The position numbers and the translations under genes were made by a program. DNA of 64,000 nt from CAZBME01 sp964645835 (lineage in GTDB: Bacteria; Desulfobacterota; Syntrophia; Syntrophales; UBA8958), in NCBI GenBank assembly GCA_964645835.1, contig CAZYDG010000085.1, positions 1 through 64,000 on the forward strand, in the 5' to 3' direction. Shown here one piece after another: positions 52,240 to 59,396 of this stretch. Every line of letters begins with the position of its first letter. Positions within the stretch are counted from its first letter, which is position 1. Below the pieces are notes generated by a model, which did no database searches, had not been told where the DNA came from, and worked only from the letters and a program-made list of their open reading frames with translations.

Positions 52240-53314
52240 AGCGAATGCCTTCACCTTTCATGGCCGGTTTGAAACACTGATTATCTGATAAGCATGCCGC
52301 TTTTCGACTATCCCCGGACTGCCACCGCTTGATCAGATCCGGCTCCCTGATAAAAGGTCTGCTCATGGAGATGTAGTCTGTTACATTTTCCTCCACGAGT
52401 CGTTCAGCTGTTTCCAGGGATCGGATGCCGCCTACAAGAATCAGCGGCACTGATAATTGTTTTTTAAAAGCACGAGCCTCATCTCTGAAGTAGGCTTCAT
52501 CCTCGTTTGACTTTATCCCTGTACGGCTGGGAGATGTGTTTTTACTAGTGAGTAAACCGCCACTCAATTCGATGGCATCAATTCCTGCATCTGCAAACAG
52601 TTGGGCTGCACGGAGGGAATCTTGCAAAGTAAGACCACCCTCAACAAAGTCCCGGCAGTTTAACTTCATAAAGACCGGGAAATCTTTTCCCACTTCCTTT
52701 CTCACCGCAATCAATACCTCCAGGAACATTCGTGTACGGCCGGCAATATCGCCCCCATATTCGTCCTTCCGGCGGTTATAAGCCGGCGATAGAAACTGGT
52801 TAAGTAGATAGCCATGAGCAGCATGAAGCTCTATTCCATCAAATCCCGCCTCTTTTGCCCGTCTTGCTGCATTGGAAAAGGCTGTCTTGATATCTTGAAT
52901 TTCCGAAAGCGATATTTCCTTCCGCGGTGACTTCATTAACTCTTCAAAATCCGACACCGCAAGCGGGGTCCTTTTGCTGATGGATGCAGCTGCATGGCAG
53001 CCGGCATGCGCCAATTGCACCATGATCTTTCCGCCTTCGGCATGGACCGCGCTGCTCATCTCCCTGAGACCTTCCATCAAGTCATCTTTATAAATTCCAA
53101 GCTGCCAGGGCGTGGCCTGCCCTTCCGGGCTGACGTATGCATGTGAAGTGATAATCAATCCGACGCCGCCTTTTGCCAGGGCCACAATAGTATCCATCAG
53201 CTTCGGAGTAACGGCGCCGTCATCAGTTGCCATGCCTTCCCAGGTAGCTGATCTCACAAAACGGTTCATTAAGACCATTCCGTTTATTGTGCTGCTGGTA
53301 AATAATTTACTCAT
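52205..53314 (-). CDS. Old Yellow Enzyme-family NADH:flavin oxidoreductase
   Basis: The 369-residue TIM-barrel flavoprotein reduces activated C=C bonds with NAD(P)H through FMN. Typical segments are 'NRFVRSATWEGMATDDG', 'QLAHAGCHA', 'GFDGIELHAAHGYLLNQFLSPAYNRRKDEYGG' with the substrate-binding His, and 'VGGIRSLETAERLV'. The C-terminus carries 'CLSDNQCF...GIRC', which keeps three of the four cysteines that hold a [4Fe-4S] cluster in the 2,4-dienoyl-CoA reductase group but lacks the second, so cluster binding is doubtful. There is no second flavin/NAD domain. A GGAAAGGAGGAAAGG ribosome region lies before the start. It overlaps the HD gene downstream. Confidence 0.9.
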   Translation of the reverse strand: MSKLFTSSTINGMVLMNRFVRSATWEGMATDDGAVTPKLMDTIVALAKGGVGLIITSHAYVSPEGQATPWQLGIYKDDLMEGLREMSSAVHAEGGKIMVQLAHAGCHAAASISKRTPLAVSDFEELMKSPRKEISLSEIQDIKTAFSNAARRAKEAGFDGIELHAAHGYLLNQFLSPAYNRRKDEYGGDIAGRTRMFLEVLIAVRKEVGKDFPVFMKLNCRDFVEGGLTLQDSLRAAQLFADAGIDAIELSGGLLTSKNTSPSRTGIKSNEDEAYFRDEARAFKKQLSVPLILVGGIRSLETAERLVEENVTDYISMSRPFIREPDLIKRWQSGDSRKAACLSDNQCFKPAMKGEGIRCVVAERIQNGN

Positions 53315-53743
53315 TCGCCTTTCCTCCTTTTTTGGTATATCAGCAGATTAACTAAAAAATTAGATATGTTACAATCTTTTCAAGAAAACTTTAAATGATA
53401 ATCCCTATCCATCTTCTATCTCAGATGATGATAAATAGTTACCAACACAATCGTTTCGTTGTCAATGGATCTTTCAGAAACCTGTCTTCAGGTGTACGTG
53501 GAAGAAAAGAATCGGCGTTTTTCAATGTTTCATTCAAAGAATTTGAACGATCCTTTTAAACATCCGTTCTATTTTCTATAAAATCCATTCTGTCTGCCGG
53601 CAATATATCGCGATTATCACTAATAATAATAAATACTTAGAATATTTTGTTCATGGTCGATCTATGTTGGCACACTTTACGCAATATAGTAAGTCAAACG
53701 AAATGAACGAAATAATAATAATAAATATAGGAGGATACAGATC
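53315..53743. other. AT-rich divergent promoter region
   Basis: This 429-base spacer separates the oxidoreductase gene (minus) from the small membrane-protein gene (plus) and must hold both promoters. It contains no credible gene; a frame on the minus strand at 53651-53914 is antisense to the plus-strand gene. A sigma-54-like site is visible at 53668-53683. Confidence 0.5.
53668..53683 (+). promoter_or_regulatory. Possible sigma-54 promoter
   Basis: TGGCACACTTTACGCA matches the sigma-54 consensus TGGCACGNNNNTTGCW at the invariant GG (-24) and GC (-12) with exact spacing; three less conserved positions differ. It lies 61 bases before the ATG of the next gene, in the right orientation. No enhancer-binding regulator gene is adjacent. 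Confidence 0.5.
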
Positions 53744-54019
53744 ATGAAAAAGACATTGGGAACAATGGCAGTAACGGCAGCGGTGGTGCTCTTGACGGCA
53801 ACCTTCAGCTTTGCAGAGTATGCGGCAGCGGGTGTGGGTAATTTCCCCTACTTCCAGCTTGGCTGTCTGATCATCGGCGGCATGACCATCATCTCGCTGA
53901 AGCACAAATATCAAAAGATGTACACCAATGAGGCCGTCGGCGTTTTCGCCCTCTACACGGTTCTGATCGCCCTGTTCACCAATCCGGTGATCGATGTCGT
54001 GAAGACCCTGGTCAGCTAA
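53744..54019 (+). CDS. Small membrane protein, two helices
   Basis: The 91-residue protein begins with a hydrophobic signal-like segment (about 5-24, possible cut after SFA) followed by two further hydrophobic stretches at about 38-51 and 66-82, separated by a short basic loop 'KHKYQKMY'. I do not recognise the family. The TAGGAGGATACAG ribosome site is strong, which suggests high expression. It is followed after 76 bases by an AtpZ-like gene, and the two probably share the sigma-54-like promoter. Position suggests a small inner-membrane complex; nothing more can be said. Confidence 0.65.
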   Translation: MKKTLGTMAVTAAVVLLTATFSFAEYAAAGVGNFPYFQLGCLIIGGMTIISLKHKYQKMYTNEAVGVFALYTVLIALFTNPVIDVVKTLVS

Positions 54020-54095
54020 GGCAGTAAGAAATCAGGCGAAGGGGCGGTATCCGATGCCGCCCTGAACGCCGTCCTAACGGAAGGAGGGACAGATC

Positions 54096-54341
54096 ATGAC
54101 TGCGCAAACAACACGAAAAAATAATCTTCAACAGATGCATCAATTGGGACCGATCCTGATGCTCTCAGCTTGGGGATTCGTAATCGTCGTGACGTCCCTC
54201 CTGTTCCTGTACATCGGGCATCTGCTGGATGAATGGCTGGGAACGGCACCCAATTTCATGCTCGGTTTGTTCTTCCTGGCTATTGTAACGACCATCGGCA
54301 GGCTATATCAGGAAGCGTGGATTAAACGGAAAATATTCTGA
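54096..54341 (+). CDS. AtpZ/AtpI-like small membrane protein
   Basis: The 81-residue protein has two predicted membrane helices (about 20-42 and 50-70). The sequence 'LGPILMLSAWGFVIVVTSLLFLYIGHLLDEWLGTAPNFMLGLFFLAIVTTIGRLYQEAW' resembles the AtpZ/putative F0F1-ATPase subunit family, including the Gly-His-Leu-Leu-Asp-Glu-Trp-Leu-Gly turn. Family members usually accompany ATP synthase genes and are thought to help its assembly or move divalent cations. No ATP synthase gene is near, so it is an orphan copy paired with the preceding small membrane protein. A GAAGGAGGGAC site precedes the ATG, and a terminator follows. Confidence 0.7.
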   Translation: MTAQTTRKNNLQQMHQLGPILMLSAWGFVIVVTSLLFLYIGHLLDEWLGTAPNFMLGLFFLAIVTTIGRLYQEAWIKRKIF

Positions 54342-54370
54342 ATCAGAATAAAAGTCTTTTTATGATCTGC

Positions 54371-54416
54371 CAAAGGCCCCTTTTCACGATCGTGTCGTGA
54401 TCAGGGGCTTTTTATT
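54371..54416 (+). terminator. Terminator of the small membrane-protein pair
   Basis: A two-part hairpin is formed by CCCC/GGGG next to the inner TCACGA/TCGTGA stem, ending in CTTTTTATT. It closes the two-gene unit before the LsrF-like gene. Confidence 0.7.
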
Positions 54417-54580
54417 ACTTGAATCAACCTTCCAATAACCACCCTGTATCAGCCCTTCTTGCAAATTACAAAGTCGAGAACGGTTTAAGTCGTTTTGGAC
54501 TTGATCTGTAATTCACGTTGTTCTATACTCTGCCCGGCAGAAAGAGACCAATCTTACTTTAAAAAAAAGGAAAATGTGAT

Positions 54581-55462
54581 ATGGCGGACACGGATGATAT
54601 AAGGGAGGCCAAGCTGTACTACACGGATAGGCCGCAAAAGACGGAGGGATTTTTTCTCAAAGGATCAAATTCGCTGGATTGGGGAATGAAGAACAGACTT
54701 GCCCGGATATTTAATCCTGCGTCGGGCAGGACAGTCATGTTGGCCATTGATCATGGCTATTTTCAGGGACCCACTACCGGTCTGGAACGAGTCGATGTCA
54801 ACATCCTTCCCCTGGCGCCCTATGCCGATACATTGATGCTGACCAGAGGAATTCTGCGCAGCATCGTTCCGCCATCTTTTTCCAATTCAATTGTTTTGCG
54901 GACTTCCGGAGGTTCGAGTATCCTCAAAGAATTGTCCAACGAAGATATTGCCGTGGATATCGAAGATTCTATTCGTTTAAATGTGTGTGCAATGGCAGTC
55001 CAGGTTTTCGTGGGCGGAGAATACGAAAGGCAATCGATCATCAACATGACGCGACTGGTCGATATGGGTACCCGTTACGGAATTCCCACTCTGGCCGTGA
55101 CCGCAGTGGGCAAAGACATGGCCCGGGACGCAAAATACTTCAGGCTGGCCTGTCGGATCTGTGCCGAACTGGGCGCTCACTATATCAAGACCTATTATGT
55201 TGAAAAGGATTTCGATACGGTCACTGCGTCCTGCCCTGTGCCGATCGTGATGGCGGGAGGCAAGAAAATACCGGAACTTGAAGCATTGACCATGGCCTAC
55301 AACGCGGTGCAGCAAGGCGCCGCCGGTGTGGACATGGGGCGCAATATTTTTCAGTCAGACGCACCTGTGGCCATGATCAAGGCCATAAAGGCGGTGGTCC
55401 ACGAGAATGCCACTCCCGCCGATGCCTTTGATCTGTACAACAGTCTGAAGAATCAGGGTTGA
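54581..55462 (+). CDS. lsrF: LsrF-like class I aldolase/thiolase
   Basis: The 293-residue protein is very similar along its length to E. coli LsrF: it shares 'LDWGM', 'RIFNP', 'TVMLAIDHGYFQGPTTGLERVD', 'TRGILRS', 'VGKDM', 'IKTYYVEK' with the Schiff-base Lys, 'PIVMAGGKK' and 'AAGVDMGRNIFQSD'. In E. coli LsrF transfers an acetyl group from the phosphorylated autoinducer-2 breakdown product to CoA. No other lsr gene (transporter, kinase or repressor) lies nearby, so it may act in another pathway; related DeoC/FbaB-type aldolases occur alone. It is followed by a zinc alcohol dehydrogenase gene after 93 bases, suggesting a sugar or diol-processing step. Confidence 0.85.
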   Translation: MADTDDIREAKLYYTDRPQKTEGFFLKGSNSLDWGMKNRLARIFNPASGRTVMLAIDHGYFQGPTTGLERVDVNILPLAPYADTLMLTRGILRSIVPPSFSNSIVLRTSGGSSILKELSNEDIAVDIEDSIRLNVCAMAVQVFVGGEYERQSIINMTRLVDMGTRYGIPTLAVTAVGKDMARDAKYFRLACRICAELGAHYIKTYYVEKDFDTVTASCPVPIVMAGGKKIPELEALTMAYNAVQQGAAGVDMGRNIFQSDAPVAMIKAIKAVVHENATPADAFDLYNSLKNQG

Positions 55463-55555
55463 CGAAGCCCGCTGACCCTTTTTTTCGAAGGTGAACTGGG
55501 CTATCCCCGTCCACTAGTAAAGTCGGCAGAGATCTGACCAAATCGCGAGGAAGCC

Positions 55556-56572
55556 ATAAAAGTCTCATATTGGTACAACAATAAAGATATCCGGATCGAG
55601 GAAATACCGACTCCGGCGCCGGGCCCGAAGGAGATGCTGGTCAAGGTGCATTCTTGCGGCATTTGCGGCAGTGATATTGTGGAGTGGTATCGTCTACCCC
55701 GCGCCCCGCTCATCCAGGGGCATGAAATAGGCGCTGAGGTTGTGGTAGTCGGCGATTCGCTGTCGGGTTATAGGCCTGGAGATCGGGTATTCATTGCACC
55801 TAAGGTTCCCTGCGGGAAATGTTTGTATTGTCTGAACGGCCATTACCCTCAATGTACAGAAATCAAAGAAAGATTGCCGGGCGGATTTGCAGAATACATT
55901 TTGGTCCCCGAAGCCCTGATTGAAAAGGGAACGTATTTTCTTCCACAGGCAATAACATACGACCAGAGCACGTTTATTGAACCACTGGCGTGTGTCGCCC
56001 GGGCGCAAAGGCTGGCCGGAGTAAAGACAGACAGCATCGTGCTCGTCATCGGCTGCGGAATGTCCGGATTGCTGCATGTGAAGCTTGCCAAAAGAAATGG
56101 CTGCCGGGTAACGGCTGTTGATATAAACAGAATGAGACTTGATTTTGCCTCTCGGGTGGGCGCCGATACGGTGATTGATGCACAGAACAACGTCGCCGAA
56201 ATACTTATCGCCGAAAATGGCAGGAAGGCTGATGTGGTCCTCTTATGTTCCTCTGCAGAACAGGCGGTCGATATGGCATGCAAGTCTGTAGACAAAGGCG
56301 GCGTGATAGTGTTCTTTGCCGTTCCGGGACCAGAAAAGAAAGTCGTTATTCCCGTCAACGATTTCTGGATGAAGGAAATCACCATTCTCACTTCTTACTA
56401 CTGTGGTCCCCCGGACATTATGGAAGCCATGAAGTTGATAGAGTCCGCCGGGGTATTAGTTGAAGACATGATCACCCATCGCCTTCCTCTCGGCGAAATC
56501 GCCCACGGGTTCCAACTCGTTGAGGAGGGCCGGGAATCGATCAAAGTTATCATCAAACCGCATCAAAGCTAA
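55556..56572 (+). CDS. Zinc-dependent alcohol dehydrogenase, apparent ATA start
   Basis: The 338-residue protein is a medium-chain zinc alcohol dehydrogenase of the sorbitol/threonine dehydrogenase branch. The catalytic zinc ligands lie in 'CGICGSD' and 'GHEIGAEV', the structural zinc cysteines in 'CGKCLYCLNGHYPQC', and the NAD-binding loop in 'VIGCGMSGLLHVKLA'. The expected N-terminus, KVSYWYNNKDIRIEEIPTP, is encoded upstream of the first ATG (55634), but no ATG, GTG or TTG is available back to an in-frame TGA at about 55535. ATA at 55556, with GAGGAAGCC just before it, is at the right place. Either a rare ATA start, an ATG lost by mutation, or a sequence error is implied. It follows the LsrF-like gene. 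Confidence 0.8.
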   Translation: MKVSYWYNNKDIRIEEIPTPAPGPKEMLVKVHSCGICGSDIVEWYRLPRAPLIQGHEIGAEVVVVGDSLSGYRPGDRVFIAPKVPCGKCLYCLNGHYPQCTEIKERLPGGFAEYILVPEALIEKGTYFLPQAITYDQSTFIEPLACVARAQRLAGVKTDSIVLVIGCGMSGLLHVKLAKRNGCRVTAVDINRMRLDFASRVGADTVIDAQNNVAEILIAENGRKADVVLLCSSAEQAVDMACKSVDKGGVIVFFAVPGPEKKVVIPVNDFWMKEITILTSYYCGPPDIMEAMKLIESAGVLVEDMITHRLPLGEIAHGFQLVEEGRESIKVIIKPHQS

Positions 56573-56855
56573 GATCTGATTTAAAACAATCACTGCCGTA
56601 TCGGCGTTCCGTAGTTCTGTTGTATCCATGTTCATTCTTGATGTCATAAAGGATCATTCTAATATGACATATATTCCGCTCAAATTTATCTACATTTAAT
56701 TTGAGGCAATTCGATGAATCTGTTTTTCGTTGACAGCGTAGGCCTCTTGCCCTATAGCTATCCAAGAAATAATCAATTACTTTCCTGATCATCATGTAAA
56801 CGTTTTTCAACAAATTGCTAGAAGTATTGCCTTATATAACAGGAGGATGAATCCG

Positions 56856-57578
56856 ATGAAAAGAAGTCTTCGTTTTTTATCAATAATCTTCGGTCTGATT
56901 GTGTTTTTCTGCTCCGCATTAATCGGGCTTACGTTTCATGAAGCCCAAGCCTACGGTTCCCCTCAAGTAAGTGGTCGATGGCAAATGATTGCCAATAAAG
57001 ATTTTCATTTCATGCTGGAAATCTCTCAACAAGGAAATCAAATAACGGGGACGATGACAAGAACAAATGGCACCGAGCCTGTCGACCGTGTATCCGGCAG
57101 GGTTCATGATGATGGAACCATCAAATTCACACGTTATCGTGAAGGCGCATGGAAACAGAATTATCATGGGAGAATATTGCAGCAAGGCAATCTGCGCGTA
57201 ATAGAAGGAAACTTCAACCAGGACGGCAGTGGTAATTACACCTGGTCGGCCCGGCAGGGAGGCGCATCCCGCACAGTGGAAAGTGCGGTCCAGGTTACCG
57301 GTCAATGGAGAATGATTGCCAATAGAAATTACCATTTTATTTTGGATATTAATCAGCGGGGGAATCAGATCACAGGGACAATGACCAGAACCAACGGCGC
57401 CGAGCCTGTCGATCGTGTCACCGGCAGGGTTCATGACGATGGAACCATCAAATTTACCCGCCATCGTGAAGGCTCGTGGAAACAGTATTACCAGGGAATC
57501 GTCAGCAGGCATGGCATGTCGGGGACCTTTATCCTGGACAGTGATCCCAATGCCTATTCATGGTCCGCAAAACGGTAG
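56856..57578 (+). CDS. Exported protein with two tandem lipocalin-sized repeats
   Basis: The 240-residue protein has a signal peptide (core about 8-28, cut near AQA-YG) and two repeats of about 95 residues, at about 38-130 and 145-238. Each contains 'GNQITGTMTRTNG.EPVDRV.GRVHDDGTIKFTR.REG.WKQ.Y.G', which should form a small beta barrel. The two copies are about three-quarters identical. I do not recognise the family, and no catalytic residues stand out. The ATG at 56856 is chosen because AGGAGG lies nine bases upstream; that at 56847 touches it. The gene stands alone. Confidence 0.65.
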   Translation: MKRSLRFLSIIFGLIVFFCSALIGLTFHEAQAYGSPQVSGRWQMIANKDFHFMLEISQQGNQITGTMTRTNGTEPVDRVSGRVHDDGTIKFTRYREGAWKQNYHGRILQQGNLRVIEGNFNQDGSGNYTWSARQGGASRTVESAVQVTGQWRMIANRNYHFILDINQRGNQITGTMTRTNGAEPVDRVTGRVHDDGTIKFTRHREGSWKQYYQGIVSRHGMSGTFILDSDPNAYSWSAKR

Positions 57579-57605
57579 GAAAAGAGCTTGTGGGGGTAGT
57601 GGCTA

Positions 57606-57729
57606 GTACCATGTAACTTCTTATTTGTCACATCACTGTAGGGTGGATGAAGCGAAAGCGCATCCACCATCCGCTGGTGGAACCGCTTCGCTTGTTCCAC
57701 CCTGCAAAGAAATAAACGTTACATGGTAC
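57606..57729. repeat. 124-bp element with perfect 12-bp terminal inverted repeats
   Basis: GTACCATGTAAC at 57606-57617 and GTTACATGGTAC at 57718-57729 are perfect inverted repeats. The inside holds a near-palindrome, GTAGGGTGGATGAAGCG..CGCATCCACC, then GGTGGAACCGC and TTGTTCCACCCTGC. The first half matches the repeat found in the miaA start. It looks like a small non-coding mobile element. Confidence 0.75.
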
Positions 57730-57844
57730 CGTCCGGCTATTAAAAAACTCAATTACGGGAAGACCGCCTCTATCCTAAACTTTGGACAAGTTTGCTTTTA
57801 CGCTCAAACTGCAGGTTGTTAATCCTGATCCTTGGGAGGCTCCC

Positions 57845-58969
57845 ATGTATCGAAGCTTTCACAAACGATTCCAACTCCTTTTACTCATAATATTGCTTGC
57901 TGCATGTTCAGGCGGCGGTGGAGGTAATGGTGGTACGTCCCAGGTTGATACGCAACTGCAACAAGCTCTGGACAGCGCGGTTAGTGATGGAGCGCCGGGA
58001 GCGGCCGCTTTTGTTGTGCTACCGTCAGGGAGGGAGTTGGCGCGGGCGAGTGGGTATGCAAGCGTGATTCCCTATGTGCCTATGGATCCCGACCGGATAT
58101 TTCGCATAGCGAGCAATACAAAGACATTTACTGCGGCCGGCGTCATGCTGTTACGGGACGACCGGCTCCTGCCGTCGATAGATGTGCCGATAAGAAATTA
58201 CGTTCCCGAGTTACGCATCCCAAGAGACGACGTTATTACCATTCGCATGCTCCTCGGGCATACGAGTGGAATGGCGGACCATGAGAATGACCCGACACCT
58301 TTTCAGGACCTCAGCGCAAAAGACCGATTCCGCGTCTGGAAGCCGGAGGAACTCGTTCCTTTTGCCATCGGCTATCAGCTTGCACATCCGGAAATCTTCA
58401 ACTACGCACCGGGAACACAGTACCGTTATTCAAATACTGGATATGTTGTACTGGCAATGATCATCGAGCGAGTCACGGGTAAATCCTATCGTGATTACAT
58501 AACATCTCGTATCCTTGTTCCTTTCGGGCTGACACATACGTATACGGCGAATGGTCGATATATTCCCGATCCTTATGCCCACGGCTATGCTGTCAATGGC
58601 GACGGCACGCTGGAAGACTGGAGTGAGATCGATGAGTCCTGGGATCTGGGGGCCGGCGGGATGATGTCGACCGTCCGGGATCTTGCACGCTGGATGACGC
58701 TGCTCGTCGGAGGTTCGGTAGTCAGTGCGGAATCACTGAAAGAAATGATGACAAAGGGACCAAATGGAAGCTACGGGCTGGGTATGGCATATACTACAGG
58801 TCTGGGGTGGGGCCACGGGGGTGCCACGTCCGGCTATCGATCCGCCGTCTATTATGACCCGGAAACCCGCTTTGCCTGTTCCGGCTTCACTACAGCGGAA
58901 CCGCCGTCGAAACCAATGAACACGCTATTAATCGGCCTCCAGTCATTGAAGCGCGACTTTGTCTATTAA
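57845..58969 (+). CDS. Beta-lactamase-family serine hydrolase lipoprotein
   Basis: The 374-residue lipoprotein has lipobox LLAAC with Cys21, then a Gly-rich linker. The catalytic core is of the class C beta-lactamase/D-alanyl-D-alanine carboxypeptidase group: the nucleophile Ser and Lys in 'SNTKTFTAAGV' near residue 90, the Tyr motif 'RYSNTGYVVLAMIIE', and 'WGHGGATSGY' near the end in place of KTG. Such proteins are often esterases or D-aminopeptidases rather than true lactamases, so antibiotic resistance should not be assumed. GGGAGGCTCCC precedes the ATG at 57845. It is alone between repeat elements. Confidence 0.88.
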   Translation: MYRSFHKRFQLLLLIILLAACSGGGGGNGGTSQVDTQLQQALDSAVSDGAPGAAAFVVLPSGRELARASGYASVIPYVPMDPDRIFRIASNTKTFTAAGVMLLRDDRLLPSIDVPIRNYVPELRIPRDDVITIRMLLGHTSGMADHENDPTPFQDLSAKDRFRVWKPEELVPFAIGYQLAHPEIFNYAPGTQYRYSNTGYVVLAMIIERVTGKSYRDYITSRILVPFGLTHTYTANGRYIPDPYAHGYAVNGDGTLEDWSEIDESWDLGAGGMMSTVRDLARWMTLLVGGSVVSAESLKEMMTKGPNGSYGLGMAYTTGLGWGHGGATSGYRSAVYYDPETRFACSGFTTAEPPSKPMNTLLIGLQSLKRDFVY

Positions 58970-59396
58970 CCACCGATTGTAAAGTGTCTCAATTTGCGAG
59001 GCCTTCCCCATTATTTGTTGCCATTCTCTGTTTGGCATCAGATGGACTCAAAGTACGGCAATGTCATTTCATCTTCACGATGTAACTTGGTATTATCATC
59101 GCGGCATGATATGGTATAAGTTAAAACAAACTCAGGATGTTGAATCGTTTTGCCACGTTTCGGCCAAAGGCCGATGAACTAACAGACTGTTGAAAAACTC
59201 GATTTTGGGCAGGCTGTTCAAAAGCTTGTCCCGTACCTGATACGGGATGCCCAGATGCAAGGCGCGCAAAAGCTGAGGAATGAGGCGTACATAGAAGTAC
59301 GTCGATGTAGCCTGCCCCCAGCAAAAGCGGGGGAAGCTTGCGGCGCGACGCAGCAGATGGACGTTTTTCAACAGCATGCTAAAGGAGGAATCCGTT
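58970..59396. other. Intergenic spacer holding a repeat element
   Basis: No gene is seen in these 427 bases. The last half is occupied by the repeat at 59187-59374, which comes within a few bases of the ribosome site of the tandem-Hint gene, so that gene is likely driven from sequence before or inside the element. Confidence 0.5.
59187..59374. repeat. 188-bp dispersed element with CTGTTGAAAAAC terminal repeats
   Basis: CTGTTGAAAAAC at the left and GTTTTTCAACAG at the right are perfect inverted repeats. The inside contains CAAGGCGCGCAAAAGCTGAGG, the core GAGGCGTACATAGAAGTACGTCG, a hairpin CCCCCAGCAAAAGCGGGGG and GACGCAGCAGATGGACG. Remnants of its ends are seen at 32373 and 56803. The core resembles that of the elements at 7042 and 21013. 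This is a repeat type I associate with deltaproteobacteria. Confidence 0.75.
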
